In this document: one piece after another, positions 1 to 13,416 of the stretch | Numbering within the stretch: the first letter of the stretch is position 1 | How the letters are laid out: each line of letters starts with the position of its first letter | Assembly: GCA_031269335.1 (NCBI GenBank) | Contig: JAISZI010000037.1 | Span: 1 to 49,991, forward strand | DNA from: Puniceicoccales bacterium | GTDB taxonomy: Bacteria > Verrucomicrobiota > Verrucomicrobiia > Opitutales > UBA953 | Reading direction: 5' to 3' | Length of the DNA stretch: 49,991 bases | Position numbers and translations under genes: made by a program | Notes under the pieces: model-generated | Told to the model about the DNA's origin: nothing | What the model saw: the letters and a program-made list of their open reading frames with translations, nothing else | Database searches by the model: none

Positions 1-26
1 CGCAAGGCAAGGCGGTCGTGGCGGGG

Positions 27-1292
27 TCAACTTCCCGGGGCAAGTTTGCCGCTGCGGAGCATGATTCGTGAAATTACGACGGCGACAATAGCCAACCCAA
101 GAAAAATTTCATTGGGCGAAATGTTAATCTTATTAGCTATAAGTAAATAGACGGAGGCGAGGCACATGCCGAGGTAATCGAGGAAGTTTTGGGTGGCGAT
201 GGTTTTTCCGGTTTTTGCGGGATCGCTTTCGGCTTGGAGAGCGGCGTTGAGTGGGATGAGGAAGAGACCTGCGAAAATGCCTGCGGCTGCCACGAGGGTA
301 GAAACTGGCAGAATCAGGGTTTGATCGAAGAAGTTTATGCGGAGATGGAGGAAGGCTTCGTTGTGGCCGATTATCCATGTGAGGATGAACACGATGGCGA
401 GGGCGAAGCCGTTCCAAGGAGTTTTGCGCAGATCGCCTACTTTGTGGAGGCGTCCGGCGAGCAAGCCGCCCGCCATGACGCCGATGCTCATTGCGAGGAC
501 GAGGAGGGAGATTTCGGTGTTATTGCGCAATTTTAACACGGAAATGCCCCACGGGTTGAAGTGGCTTTTCATCGCTGCGCCGACGAACCAGAACATTGCC
601 GAGCCGAGCAGGAGTATTTGGGGGCGGGGTGAACGCAAGAGGCTCCATGCGTGTTGGAAAAAGGCGCTTGTGCACTGGCGTAATTTTGCGTCGGGGGCGG
701 TAACGTAAGTGCGTGACATGAACATATTTAAGACGAGAGCGATGGCATAAGTGCCAAGGATGAGGGCGAAGGGAATCCCCCGCTGCCCGTCAAAGGTGTC
801 GGCGAGTTTTGCGCCGCCGCCGAAACCGGCGAGAACAGCGATGAGGGTGAGCATTTCGACGACGCCGTTGGCGTGGACAAGTTTGGCGCGGGGCAAAATT
901 TCGGGAAGCACGCCGTATTTTGCGGGTCCATAGAGGCAAGTCCCTGCGCCGATGATGAAATAACCTACGCCCTGAAATAGGCTCTCCGTCCACCAAAGAC
1001 CACAGGTGCAAAGAATTGCGCCCGTGAGCTTAAATGCGTTTCCAGCTACAAGGCAGGAGGTCTTGGGAAAACGGTCATTAAAATAACCGGCGAGTGGTGC
1101 GAAAATTACGCACGGGACGAAAAGTAATACTGTGTAAAGAGTATTGGCATCACGCAGGACGCTTTCGGAGATTTCGCCGCGGCTCGCTTGAAAGGTGAGC
1201 GGTCCAATGATGATGGCGAGAATAGCGTTGTCGCCAAACGCGCTGAGGAATTGGGCAGAAAGCAGGAGCGGATAATCGCGTTTTTTTGGCAT
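27..1292 (-). CDS. MFS transporter, LplT-like (lysophospholipid flippase family)
   Basis: A 421-residue, strongly hydrophobic polytopic membrane protein of the major facilitator superfamily. The N-terminal stretch SAQFLSAFGDNA and the later GPAKYGVLPE and ANGVVEM segments match the LplT lysophospholipid transporter family of the inner membrane; LplT moves lysophospholipids inward for re-acylation. About 12 membrane segments are expected from the hydrophobicity pattern. It starts 46 bp after the leuS stop on the same strand, so co-transcription with leuS is likely. No acyltransferase partner (plsC/aas) is visible, so the substrate is inferred from family resemblance only. The start ATG at 1292 places the family motif at the usual distance from the N-terminus. 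No Shine-Dalgarno sequence precedes it. Confidence 0.8.
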   Translation of the reverse strand: MPKKRDYPLLLSAQFLSAFGDNAILAIIIGPLTFQASRGEISESVLRDANTLYTVLLFVPCVIFAPLAGYFNDRFPKTSCLVAGNAFKLTGAILCTCGLWWTESLFQGVGYFIIGAGTCLYGPAKYGVLPEILPRAKLVHANGVVEMLTLIAVLAGFGGGAKLADTFDGQRGIPFALILGTYAIALVLNMFMSRTYVTAPDAKLRQCTSAFFQHAWSLLRSPRPQILLLGSAMFWFVGAAMKSHFNPWGISVLKLRNNTEISLLVLAMSIGVMAGGLLAGRLHKVGDLRKTPWNGFALAIVFILTWIIGHNEAFLHLRINFFDQTLILPVSTLVAAAGIFAGLFLIPLNAALQAESDPAKTGKTIATQNFLDYLGMCLASVYLLIANKINISPNEIFLGLAIVAVVISRIMLRSGKLAPGS

Positions 1293-1338
1293 GGCTGGTC
1301 TATCATTGGGAAGGATAGGTGTGGCAACCTATTTGTTA

Positions 1339-4074
1339 TTATTGTTTTACGACGAAGTTCACGAGTTTCCCCGGGACGACAATTTCCTTTAAGATAGTTG
1401 TGCCTTCGGTGAATTTGCGGACGCCCTCATTCGTGCGGGCAGCGGCGAGCATAGTGTCGCGGGAGAGGTTGTCGCGGGGAAGTTCGGTTTGACCGCGAAG
1501 TTTTCCATTAACTTGGAAGACAATAGTTACCACCTCTCGGACGAGTTTTGAGGTGTCGTAATTCGGCCAGCCTTCGGAAGTGATGCTTTCATGCTCGCCG
1601 GAGGAGGCGTGGACGCGGTACCAGAGTTCTTCCGAGATATGCGGGGCGAAAGGGGCGAGGAGGCGCAGGAAGTCGAGGACAATGTCCAGCGGGAGAGTTT
1701 CCTCTTTTTCGGTGAAATTGAGGAAAATCATCAATTGGGAAATGGCAGTGTTGAGGCGCAGGTGTTCGATATCTTCGGTGATTTTTTTGATGCTTTGGTG
1801 GCGCACGCGGTCAAGTGCCGGGGAAACTTGCGCCGTTTTGCTGATGCGCGGAGAGAGGGAGCCGTCGGCTTCGTTCACGATCATGCGCCAAGTGCGACGG
1901 AGGAAACGTGAGACGCCCTCGATGTTCTTCGTATTCCACGGCTTCATGGCTTCGAGCGGACCGAGAAACATCAGGTAAAGGCGCAAGGCGTCCGCACCAT
2001 AGTCGTGAACAATGGTGTCGGGGTTGATGACGTTGCCACGGCTTTTCGACATTTTTTCGTTATCTTCACCTAAAATAATACCTTGGTGAAAAAGGCGCGT
2101 GTAAGGTTCGCGGGAAGCGAGGGCACCGATGTCGTGCAAAAAGATGTGCCAGAAGCGGGCGTAGAGCAAGTGGAGGACAGCGTGTTCCGCGCCGCCGATG
2201 TAGAAATCCGGCGTTGCCCAATAGGCAGCTTTTTCCGGGGCGACTAATGCTGTTTTATTTGAGGGGTCTATGTAACGCAGGTGATACCAACAGGATCCAG
2301 CCCAGTTAGGCATGGTATTCGTTTCCCGCAAGGCGGGGACGATGGGAAACTCCACTTTTGCGGGGTTCGCAAGAGCGTCAGCGGAGTAAAATTTGCCTGT
2401 GGCGAGATTTACATAGACATTCACCCAGTCAGAAGCGCGGGAGAGAGGGCTTTCGCCCGTTTCGGAAGGCAGGTAAGACTCCACTTCGGGGAGGAGCAGC
2501 GGCAGTTGGGCGGCGTTTAGTGGCAAGGCGAAATACGTGATTCCGTTGATGTTACAGGAAACTGGATCGGCGGGGAGAAATTCGCGCTGGGGCGAGTCGG
2601 CTGGGATGGCGGCGTAGGCTTCGGGAGAAATCCAAACGACGGGGAAAGGCTCGCCCCAGTAACGTTGGCGGGAAAAAAGCCAGTCGCGCAGTTTGTAGTT
2701 AACTTTGCTTCTGCCAACGCCCCGTGAAGCGAGGTCGGCGGTGATGCGCTGTTTCGCTTCTACGTTCGACAACTCGTTGTATAAGCCAGAGTTAATCAGC
2801 AGACCATCGCCCTCAAAGGCATTTTCGTTGAAGTCAAATGTCTCGCTTCCCGAAGCGGGCGGCTCCCCCGCCGGGCGACATTTTGCGACAGTATTGGGGG
2901 GCGGGTTGACAACGGGGATAATGGGAAGGTCATATTTTTTGGCAAAATCCCAGTCGCGTTGATCGTGGGCGGGGACCGCCATTATCGCGCCGGTGCCGTA
3001 ACCCATGAGGACGTAGTCGGCTATCCAGATGGGGATTTTTACATTGTTGACCGGATTGATGGCGTAGGAGCCGGTGAAGACACCGTGTTTATCTTTGGTA
3101 AGGCTGGTGCGTTCCAATTCGGATTTATCGCGGGCGGCGGCAATATAGGACGCGACCGCGCTGCGTTGTGGGGGCGTTGTTAACGTCGGCACGAGCGGGT
3201 GTTCGGGGGCGATGACCATGTAAGTCGCGCCAAAAAGCGTGTCGGGGCGCGTCGTGAAAACCGTAAGTTTTTCGGCGTTACCGGGCACCGTTTGAGAAGA
3301 GGCGAGAAGGAAGTCAACTTCTGCGCCTTCCGAGCGACCGATCCAGTTTGTTTGGAGCCGTTTAGTGGATTCCGGCCAATCGAGCGTATCGAGACCTGCA
3401 AGGAGTTTTTCGGCATAAGCAGTAATGCGCAAAACCCATTGGCGAATCGGGCGCCGTTCGACTGGATGGGAACCCCGCTCCGAGCGCGGTCCATCTCCGG
3501 TGTTGATGACCTCTTCGTTTGCGAGCACCGTTCCGAGGGCGGGGCAAAACCAGACTGGTTTTTCGTCAACGTAAGCGAGGCCGTGTTTGAGCAATTGGAG
3601 AAAAATCCACTGCGTCCAGCGATAGTAGATAGGATCAGTCGTATTGATTTCTCTGGACCAATCTATTGCGAAGCCAAGCATTTCCAATTGGCGGCGGAAA
3701 GTGATGATGTTTTGACGGACTTGGGAAGAAGGATGGATTCCCGTTTTAATGGCGTATTGTTCGGCAGGCAGTCCAAAGGCGTCCCAGCCCATTGGGTGCA
3801 AGACATTAAATCCGCACGCTTTCTTGTAACGGGCGAGAATATCGGAAGCTGTGTAGCCTTCGGGGTGTCCGATGTGAAGCCCTGAACCGGAAGGGTAAGG
3901 GAACATGTCGAGCACGTAGTATTTAGGTTTGGCGGGCGCATTTTCTCCTGGTGCCGGGTCGGTGGCGTGAAAGGTTTTATTTGCGCGCCAATACTCCTGC
4001 CAGCGAGGTTCGACAAGGTTTGGTTCGTAGTTGCCCGGAATCTTTGTAGGATCGTTATTTTTGTTTACAGACAT
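1339..4074 (-). CDS. leuS: Leucyl-tRNA synthetase
   Basis: Cytoplasmic class I aminoacyl-tRNA synthetase charging tRNA-Leu; 911 residues, somewhat longer than the roughly 860 of E. coli. The HIGH signature appears in [10 protein letters not shown] near residue 65 and KMSKS in EKMSKSRGN in the C-terminal half. The CP1 editing domain is present ([14 protein letters not shown], and [13 protein letters not shown] with the editing Asp). A Leu-specific insertion precedes the KMSKS loop, and an anticodon-binding domain follows. Unusual: the zinc-cysteine cluster that follows the WCP motif in E. coli-type LeuRS is absent. Only WFCP remains, and the cluster is replaced by [19 protein letters not shown]. 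The start ATG at 4074 gives the expected N-terminus ([14 protein letters not shown]); there is no Shine-Dalgarno sequence. It probably leads the operon that continues into the LplT-like gene. Confidence 0.97.
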   Translation of the reverse strand: MSVNKNNDPTKIPGNYEPNLVEPRWQEYWRANKTFHATDPAPGENAPAKPKYYVLDMFPYPSGSGLHIGHPEGYTASDILARYKKACGFNVLHPMGWDAFGLPAEQYAIKTGIHPSSQVRQNIITFRRQLEMLGFAIDWSREINTTDPIYYRWTQWIFLQLLKHGLAYVDEKPVWFCPALGTVLANEEVINTGDGPRSERGSHPVERRPIRQWVLRITAYAEKLLAGLDTLDWPESTKRLQTNWIGRSEGAEVDFLLASSQTVPGNAEKLTVFTTRPDTLFGATYMVIAPEHPLVPTLTTPPQRSAVASYIAAARDKSELERTSLTKDKHGVFTGSYAINPVNNVKIPIWIADYVLMGYGTGAIMAVPAHDQRDWDFAKKYDLPIIPVVNPPPNTVAKCRPAGEPPASGSETFDFNENAFEGDGLLINSGLYNELSNVEAKQRITADLASRGVGRSKVNYKLRDWLFSRQRYWGEPFPVVWISPEAYAAIPADSPQREFLPADPVSCNINGITYFALPLNAAQLPLLLPEVESYLPSETGESPLSRASDWVNVYVNLATGKFYSADALANPAKVEFPIVPALRETNTMPNWAGSCWYHLRYIDPSNKTALVAPEKAAYWATPDFYIGGAEHAVLHLLYARFWHIFLHDIGALASREPYTRLFHQGIILGEDNEKMSKSRGNVINPDTIVHDYGADALRLYLMFLGPLEAMKPWNTKNIEGVSRFLRRTWRMIVNEADGSLSPRISKTAQVSPALDRVRHQSIKKITEDIEHLRLNTAISQLMIFLNFTEKEETLPLDIVLDFLRLLAPFAPHISEELWYRVHASSGEHESITSEGWPNYDTSKLVREVVTIVFQVNGKLRGQTELPRDNLSRDTMLAAARTNEGVRKFTEGTTILKEIVVPGKLVNFVVKQ

Positions 4075-4233
4075 GTCTGAAGAAAGTCATTTTTGAGAGG
4101 AGAAAAACTCTAAAAAAACATTGTTGTTTACACGTGTATCTTGCGATTTGTGTTGTTTGTCATGGAGTTTTGAAAGTGCATAGCAAACTTCTTTGGAAGC
4201 ATTTTAATGTGCGCTGACGAAACCAATTTTTCA

Positions 4234-4271
4234 GGAGTCGGGCAATGTTATTTTACTCCATTGCCGACTCC
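4234..4271. repeat. Long imperfect inverted repeat in the leuS upstream gap
   Basis: GGAGTCGGGCAATG and CATTGCCGACTCC form a 13-bp stem with one bulge and an 11-nt loop. It lies in the 285-bp gap between leuS and the esterase gene, both on the minus strand. There is no T-run on the minus-strand side (GAAAAATTGG follows), so a classical intrinsic terminator is not shown. It could act as a Rho-independent-like 3' end for the esterase transcript or as a protein-binding site ahead of leuS. No other feature was recognised in this gap. Confidence 0.5.
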
Positions 4272-4359
4272 GATGATAGTGGTGTTTTTTCTTATTTTCG
4301 TTTCGCAAAGGACGCGCAAAGCACACCGAAAGAAGCACTATTTTACAAGCGGCGAGGCA

Positions 4360-5778
4360 TTATTTTGCTTTCCAGCGGAAAGGACCCGCCGGCAACTTAT
4401 CGCCATTTATAAGGTTAGGCTCGGCGGATTCCGTCCATGCGAAACGCACTTGTTTAAGAGAGGTTAATTCTTCGCAAGAAACCTCGACAGTATTATTGAC
4501 TATTGTCGCGGTGGCGGGGTGAAAAATACCATCACGACCGGCGACTTCAAAGTGAGAAGGAGGTTTGCCGTCACGGGTGGTGAGACCGCTATTAACATTA
4601 GTAAATTCGACTATAATTTTTTTCGGGCTTTCGATACGTGCGTTCTTAAAGAGAGGACTCGCGTCATCGGTGAATTTTTTATCGTAGATGCGTGAAAGAG
4701 CGAGGCGGGCGAGGCGGGCGGAGACATCGCGTTTATTACCTGGGTGGATGTCGCGGAGGTTGCCGATGTCGGTGGTAACGATCATGCCCGTGTTAGGGAT
4801 TTCGAGGGCGAGGGTTTGCTGTTCCCATGTCACGGCGAGGCGGTCGGCGGCGTTTCCGCGTTCGTAAATAAAGGGGGCGAGCTGGACGTAGTAGAAGGGG
4901 AAGTCGCCTTGATTCCAAGCGATGCGCCAACCTTGGATGAGGGCGCGCATTTTAGCGGCGTAGTCAGTTTCGCCGCGGTTGGATTCGCCTTGATACCAGA
5001 TTGCGCCGCGAATGGCGTAGGGAACGAGGGGGTGTATCATGGCGTTGTAGAGAGCGGAAGGCGTAGAGGAGGAGATTTTTCTATTTCGGGCGGAAGCGAT
5101 GCCGGATAGTTCCGGGACGGATTTGAAGCCCTCCGGAGTTGTCCAAGGTTCGATGCGTGTGCCGCCCCATGCACATTGGATAATGCCGACGGGCACATTT
5201 AGTCTTTGGTGGAGTTCTTTTCCGAAAAGGTAGCCGACGGCGGTGAAGCCGTCCCAATTTCCATGTTTAAGACTCTCGGGGGAACAGGCGCGCCAGGAGG
5301 AGCCTTGGAAGTTTGTCCGCGGGCTGCTGGAAGTTGCCCTTTTGGCGTAGCGGATACGGATGAGGGGGAAATCTGCTTTTGCGGCTTCTTTTGCGCCGTC
5401 GTAGGTGCCCCTGTGAAGGATGCCTTGTTCCATGTTGGATTGACCCGAGCAGAGCCAAACTTCGCCGACGAGGACTTTCTCGTATTCGACGGTCGTGGTG
5501 CCGTCGGAGACCGTGAGATTGCGGTTCTCGGAGGAGGCGACAAGCGGGCTGAGTTTGACCTGCCATTCGCCGGTAGCACTGGCGCGGGTGGTCTTTTTTT
5601 GACCGGCGAAGGAGACGGACACCTCGACGTCGGGATCGGCGGTTCCCCAAACGGGGACGGAAATATCGCGCTGGATGACCATTGCGTCGCCAAAGGCATC
5701 GGCGAGTTTGAGTTTGGCAGCTGCGAAGACGGGAAGCAGGCAACTGAGGACGAAAATGGAGAAGCGTAGAAGTTTCAT
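4360..5778 (-). CDS. Secreted sialate O-acetylesterase-like (SASA/SGNH) esterase
   Basis: A 472-residue protein of the DUF303/SASA carbohydrate-esterase group (sialate O-acetylesterase-like), with an SGNH-hydrolase fold. The nucleophile Ser lies in WLCSGQSNME, a second block IWYQGESN follows, and the Asp/His pair is in LRDIHPGNK, in the expected order. The start was chosen at ATG 5778 because MKLLRFSIFVLSCLLPVFAA reads as a signal peptide with an AAA cleavage site; the frame is open upstream but overlaps ribB. An N-terminal beta-sandwich-like region (VIQRDISVPVWGTA) precedes the catalytic domain, as is common in the family. It lies 40 bp downstream of ribB on the same strand. It probably de-acetylates glycans in the periplasm or outside the cell; the true substrate cannot be read from sequence. 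Confidence 0.88.
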   Translation of the reverse strand: MKLLRFSIFVLSCLLPVFAAAKLKLADAFGDAMVIQRDISVPVWGTADPDVEVSVSFAGQKKTTRASATGEWQVKLSPLVASSENRNLTVSDGTTTVEYEKVLVGEVWLCSGQSNMEQGILHRGTYDGAKEAAKADFPLIRIRYAKRATSSSPRTNFQGSSWRACSPESLKHGNWDGFTAVGYLFGKELHQRLNVPVGIIQCAWGGTRIEPWTTPEGFKSVPELSGIASARNRKISSSTPSALYNAMIHPLVPYAIRGAIWYQGESNRGETDYAAKMRALIQGWRIAWNQGDFPFYYVQLAPFIYERGNAADRLAVTWEQQTLALEIPNTGMIVTTDIGNLRDIHPGNKRDVSARLARLALSRIYDKKFTDDASPLFKNARIESPKKIIVEFTNVNSGLTTRDGKPPSHFEVAGRDGIFHPATATIVNNTVEVSCEELTSLKQVRFAWTESAEPNLINGDKLPAGPFRWKAK

Positions 5779-5818
5779 ACGGCTCGGGAGGAAGGGGCGA
5801 AGAATGCGGGGTGGCAAG

Positions 5819-6460
5819 TTACAAATGCTGCGAGTGCACGGAGGCAGGGCGATGAGAACGGCGGTATTCGATGAGCTGGGCGATGGAAATGAGCCGCATG
5901 GCATATTTTCTTTTGAATGCCAGTATTTGCGGGAGCCGTTGCACCGAACCGTCGTCGTTGACGAGTTCGCAGAGGACGCCGACGGGGTTTAGTTTGGCGA
6001 GGAGGGCGAGGTCAACAGCGGCTTCGGTATGCCCTGGGCGTTCGAGAACGCCGCCTTGTCTGGCGCGCAGAGGGAAGACGTGCCCCGGTCGGGCGAGCTG
6101 GGTTGGGAGAGTGGCAGGATCGGCGAGGAGGCGAATGGTGCGCGTCCGGTCAGCGGCGCTTATGCCCGTAGTAACCCCTTGGGCAGCATCAACAGAGACG
6201 GTGAAGTCGGTGCGGTGCGCGTCGTGGTTTTGGGCGACCATCGGTTGAAGGCTGAGGCGGTGCAGCCAAGTTTCCGTAGCTGGGACGCACACAATCCCGC
6301 TGCAATGCCGTATCATGAGGGCAATTGCTTCTGGGGTGGCTTTTTCCGCTGCCATGATGAGGTCACCCTCGTTTTCGCGCTGTTCATCGTCCGTGACGAT
6401 GACGAGGCGACCGGCGGCGATATCGGCAAGGGCGTCATCAACAGTGTCAAAGAGAGGCAT
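5819..6460 (-). CDS. ribB: 3,4-dihydroxy-2-butanone-4-phosphate synthase
   Basis: A 213-residue cytoplasmic enzyme of riboflavin synthesis, converting ribulose 5-phosphate to dihydroxybutanone phosphate plus formate. The acidic loop DDEQRENEGDLIMAA near residue 24 is the active-site signature; Gln replaces the usual Asp in DDEDRENEGD. RPGHVFPL and RPGHTEAAVDL are the other catalytic blocks. The protein stops where a GTP cyclohydrolase II domain would begin in RibBA fusions, so this is the stand-alone form. ATG at 6460 is set by the conserved N-terminus and a good AGGAG Shine-Dalgarno sequence. The esterase gene follows 40 bp downstream and may be in the same transcript; rpoC lies 150 bp upstream. 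Confidence 0.95.
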   Translation of the reverse strand: MPLFDTVDDALADIAAGRLVIVTDDEQRENEGDLIMAAEKATPEAIALMIRHCSGIVCVPATETWLHRLSLQPMVAQNHDAHRTDFTVSVDAAQGVTTGISAADRTRTIRLLADPATLPTQLARPGHVFPLRARQGGVLERPGHTEAAVDLALLAKLNPVGVLCELVNDDGSVQRLPQILAFKRKYAMRLISIAQLIEYRRSHRPASVHSQHL

Positions 6461-6464
6461 AGGA

Positions 6465-6469
6465 CTCCT
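6465..6469 (-). promoter_or_regulatory. Shine-Dalgarno site of ribB
   Basis: On the minus strand AGGAG sits 4 nt before the ribB ATG. It is the only convincing Shine-Dalgarno sequence found in front of any protein gene in this window, and it supports the start at 6460. Confidence 0.75.
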
Positions 6470-6540
6470 GTGATGAAAATTCGCGTGGGGAGAAGGTTCG
6501 CGTTTTCATGTTTTGACGACGTTCAGTTTTCTTCGGCTAT

Positions 6541-6563
6541 CCTGCGGACTCTCTGTCCGCAGG
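6541..6563 (-). terminator. Perfect 9-bp hairpin after rpoC
   Basis: CCTGCGGAC and GTCCGCAGG form a perfect 9-bp stem with a 5-nt loop, 48 bp past the rpoC stop and before ribB. On the minus strand the sequence after the stem is ATAGCCGAAG, without a T-run. It is therefore either a weak terminator, an RNA 3'-stabilising or processing structure, or a protein site. Its position between two same-strand genes fits a transcript boundary. Confidence 0.5.
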
Positions 6564-6610
6564 AGGGAAGGTGCGGGTGCGCGGTGTTGCTCTGGGCGAC
6601 GGCGGGAAGG

Positions 6611-10759
<4,149 letters not shown>

Positions 10760-10889
10760 TGGTGTGCGTGTGCAAAAAAGGAAGGGCGGCAGAGGGTGAG
10801 AAAACGGAATGAGTGTGCAAGTTTTTTAATTTCACTCGCACGAGACACCGCAGCACGGGCGTTGTCGCACTTTTTCTGCGAATTCGGCG

Positions 10890-10915
10890 AAAAACATGCG
10901 CCGCGCCGCCCGCAT
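10890..10915 (-). terminator. Possible weak terminator after araB
   Basis: On the minus strand, ATGCG...CGCAT encloses a GC-rich loop and is followed by GTTTTTCG, directly after the araB stop. The stem is only 5 bp, so this is tentative. It would separate araB transcription from rpoC. The rest of the 158-bp araB-rpoC gap shows no clear promoter motif. Confidence 0.3.
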
Positions 10916-10917
10916 TC

Positions 10918-12570
10918 TTATTTCAACGAAAGAAGTTCCTTCATGACAGCGCCAAGCAACGCAGTTTCGGACACGCCGCCGAAAGCGTCGTGCAGGGTGC
11001 GGTAGAGCGCGTAAAGGCGCGTGTAAACGTGCTGGTTTTCGGGAATGGGGACGTAGGCGATGTCCTTGATGCCCGTCATTGCCGCTTGGGCAGAGTCGAA
11101 ATTCGGGTGGACGGCTGCGGCTACAGCAGCACCGACGGCGGCACCGAGGGCGCAGGCGTTACCGGAGCGCGAGATGCGAATTTCGCAGCCTGTCACATCG
11201 GCGTAAATTTGCATGAGCAAAGGATTTTTTTCGGCGACGCCCCCTGAGCACACAATTCGTTCGACGGGGACTCCGTATTCGCGAAGGCGCTCAATGATGG
11301 TTCGTGCGCCAAATGCCGTTGCTTCAATAAGTGCGCGGTAAATCTCGGCGCGTGTGGTGTGGAGCGTTTGCCCAAGCAGAAGCCCCGTGAGGCGCTGGTC
11401 AACGAGGATGGTGCGGTTGCCGTTATTCCAATCAAGGGCGAGCAAGCCGGATTGACCGGGGCGCAGTGCCGTGGCGGCGGCAGTGAGTTGTGCGTGACTG
11501 CCTGCGTCGCCGCCAAGGACACCTTCGACAAACCACTTAAATATGTCGCCCACAGCGGATTGACCGGCTTCGACGCCAAAGTAACCCGGCAAAATCGCGC
11601 CGGGGACGATGCCGCAGATGCCCGGAATGTCTGCCACTGTTTTTTTTGCGGAGACGACGGCGCAGTCGCAGGTCGAGGTGCCGATTATTTTAACGAGAGT
11701 TCCCTCGCTTATGCCGCAACCGATTGCCCCCCAGTGGACGTCCATCTCACCGATGGCGACGGGGATTCCGGCGGGCAAACCGAGTTTTTTCGCCCAGTAA
11801 TCGCAGAGGTTCCCGGCGGTTGACGAAGCGTCGTGCGCGGCGGAGTAGAGGCGATCGCGCAGCGATGCGAGACCGGGGTCGAGAGAGGAGAGAAACGCCT
11901 TGTCAGGCAGACCGTCCCATTCTTCGGAGAACATTGCCTTATGCCCTGCCATGCAAATGCCGCGCCGGATATCTTCCGGGGTCTTCACTCCCGCGAGCAC
12001 GGCGGGGATAAAGTCAGACAACTCGACCCACGAGTAAGCAGCGTCAAAGACGGCAGGGTCGGTCTTGAGACAGTGCCAGATTTTTGCCCAGAACCATTCG
12101 GCGGAATAGACACCTCCAATTTTGGCGAGATACTGCGGGCGCGAGGCGCGTGCCCTCTGCGTAATAGCGGAAGCTTCCGCGATGCTCGTGTGGTCTTTCC
12201 AAAGCCAACATTGGGCGTTGGGGTTTTCCGAAAAACGCTGATCGAGGGCGAGCGGCGCGTTGTGCGCATCCACGGGCAAGGGGCTGGACCCGGTGCCGTC
12301 CATGCCGATGCCAACGACCTTGTCGGCGGAAAACGCAATGTCTGCGTTGCCGGCGGCGGCGAGGGCGCGGCGGGTGGCGTGTTCGAGGGCGTAAAGATAA
12401 TCTGCGGGATTTTGCCTCGCGAGATGGTGGTTGGCGGAGTCGAGCAGTATCCCTTGTTGTCCAGAGGGATAGTCCACGACCGCTGCGCCGACTTCGCGTC
12501 CGTTAGTGCAGTCCACGACGAGTGCGCGCGCCGAGTTTGTTCCGTAGTCGAGTCCGATAGTGTAAGGCAT
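10918..12570 (-). CDS. araB: Ribulokinase
   Basis: A 550-residue FGGY-family carbohydrate kinase that phosphorylates L-ribulose to L-ribulose 5-phosphate in arabinose catabolism. N-terminal TIGLDYGTNSARALVVDC is the phosphate-binding motif. AraB-specific blocks follow: GIGMDGTGSSPLPVD, FSENPNAQCWLWKDHT, KIGGVYSAEWFWAKI and IGEMDVHWGAIGCG. The C-terminal ATP-binding part includes VCSGGVAEKNPLLMQIYADV. ATG 12570 was preferred to an upstream in-frame TTG at 12579 because it matches the family N-terminus. It lies downstream of pdxH with a hairpin terminator between, so it may have its own promoter. araD is about 8 kb away and araA is not in the window. Confidence 0.94.
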   Translation of the reverse strand: MPYTIGLDYGTNSARALVVDCTNGREVGAAVVDYPSGQQGILLDSANHHLARQNPADYLYALEHATRRALAAAGNADIAFSADKVVGIGMDGTGSSPLPVDAHNAPLALDQRFSENPNAQCWLWKDHTSIAEASAITQRARASRPQYLAKIGGVYSAEWFWAKIWHCLKTDPAVFDAAYSWVELSDFIPAVLAGVKTPEDIRRGICMAGHKAMFSEEWDGLPDKAFLSSLDPGLASLRDRLYSAAHDASSTAGNLCDYWAKKLGLPAGIPVAIGEMDVHWGAIGCGISEGTLVKIIGTSTCDCAVVSAKKTVADIPGICGIVPGAILPGYFGVEAGQSAVGDIFKWFVEGVLGGDAGSHAQLTAAATALRPGQSGLLALDWNNGNRTILVDQRLTGLLLGQTLHTTRAEIYRALIEATAFGARTIIERLREYGVPVERIVCSGGVAEKNPLLMQIYADVTGCEIRISRSGNACALGAAVGAAVAAAVHPNFDSAQAAMTGIKDIAYVPIPENQHVYTRLYALYRTLHDAFGGVSETALLGAVMKELLSLK

Positions 12571-12610
12571 CGCTGTCAAAAAACGGAAAAGAGGCGCGGC
12601 GGAAACACCG

Positions 12611-12634
12611 AAAAACGCCGGCGTGGCAACGCCG
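12611..12634 (-). terminator. Intrinsic terminator after pdxH
   Basis: On the minus strand CGGCGT-TGCC-ACGCCG forms a 6-bp GC stem, followed by GCG and TTTTT. It begins just past the pdxH stop and before araB, consistent with Rho-independent termination of pdxH. Confidence 0.55.
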
Positions 12635-12639
12635 TTGCG

Positions 12640-13284
12640 TCAGGGTGCCAGCCGCTCGATGCGCCAGCCGTTCTCGATATTGCCATCGCGAGTGTATTGA
12701 AAACGGTCGTGCAGGCGGTTTGGGCGACCTTGCCAAAATTCCGCTGTTTGCGGCGTGACGCGGTATCCGCCCCAGAAATCCGGCAGAGGGACTCGGCCTT
12801 CGGCGAATTTACGCCGTATTTCATCAAGTTTTTTCAACAACAGCTGGCGTGAAGAAATCACAGTGCTCTGGTGCGACACCCACGCGCCGAGTTGGCTGCC
12901 GTAGGGGCGCGACAAGAAGTAGGCGAGCGACTCCTTTGTGCTGATTTTTGCCGCTGTGCCCGCGATTTGCACCTGACGCTCCAATGCAAACCACGGGAAA
13001 TGCAGCGCGACACGGGCGTTTTCCTCAATGTCGGCTGCCTTCTGACTCGTGTAATTGGTGAAAAAAACGAACCCACGTTCGTCGAATGCCTTTAACAAAA
13101 CCGCACGGCAAGACGGTGCTCCGCCGGCGGATACCGTGGCGAGGCTCATCGCGTTTGGCTCCGCTAAATGCGACTCGCACGCCTGTTTGAACCACAATTC
13201 AAATTGCACGAACGGCGAGGGTGCGAGCGTCTCGCGAGAAAGCCCCGCCCGCGTATATTCTTGCCGGAAAGCCGATATGTCCAT
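12640..13284 (-). CDS. pdxH: Pyridoxamine/pyridoxine 5'-phosphate oxidase
   Basis: A 214-residue FMN flavoprotein that oxidises pyridoxine or pyridoxamine 5'-phosphate to pyridoxal 5'-phosphate. Family blocks in order: MSLATVSAGGAPSCRAVLLK, FVFFTNYTSQKAADI and VALHFPWFALERQVQI (FMN binding). SRPYGSQLGAWVSHQS, EGRVPLPDFWGGYRV and the C-terminal RLHDRFQYTR...WRIERLAP carry the substrate-binding Arg/His and the typical terminal motif. Length is normal for the family. ATG 13284 is well placed by homology. It is divergent from the U32 gene across 132 bp with no recognisable regulatory motif. Confidence 0.96.
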   Translation of the reverse strand: MDISAFRQEYTRAGLSRETLAPSPFVQFELWFKQACESHLAEPNAMSLATVSAGGAPSCRAVLLKAFDERGFVFFTNYTSQKAADIEENARVALHFPWFALERQVQIAGTAAKISTKESLAYFLSRPYGSQLGAWVSHQSTVISSRQLLLKKLDEIRRKFAEGRVPLPDFWGGYRVTPQTAEFWQGRPNRLHDRFQYTRDGNIENGWRIERLAP

Positions 13285-13416
13285 GTCCCGCGAAAAAACG
13301 CCCGCCTTCGCCCGACATCAACCTGAATCCCGCACCGGCAGCGCACAGCCTCATCGAAATGTGCCGCGCCGTGTTTTCATTTGCACTTTCCCCACTTGCC
13401 CACATGCAAACCCCGG

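Noticed and set aside
4207-4467. An 86-codon plus-strand frame upstream of leuS
   Set aside because: It overlaps the inverted repeat and the esterase 3' end, and its translation resembles nothing known.
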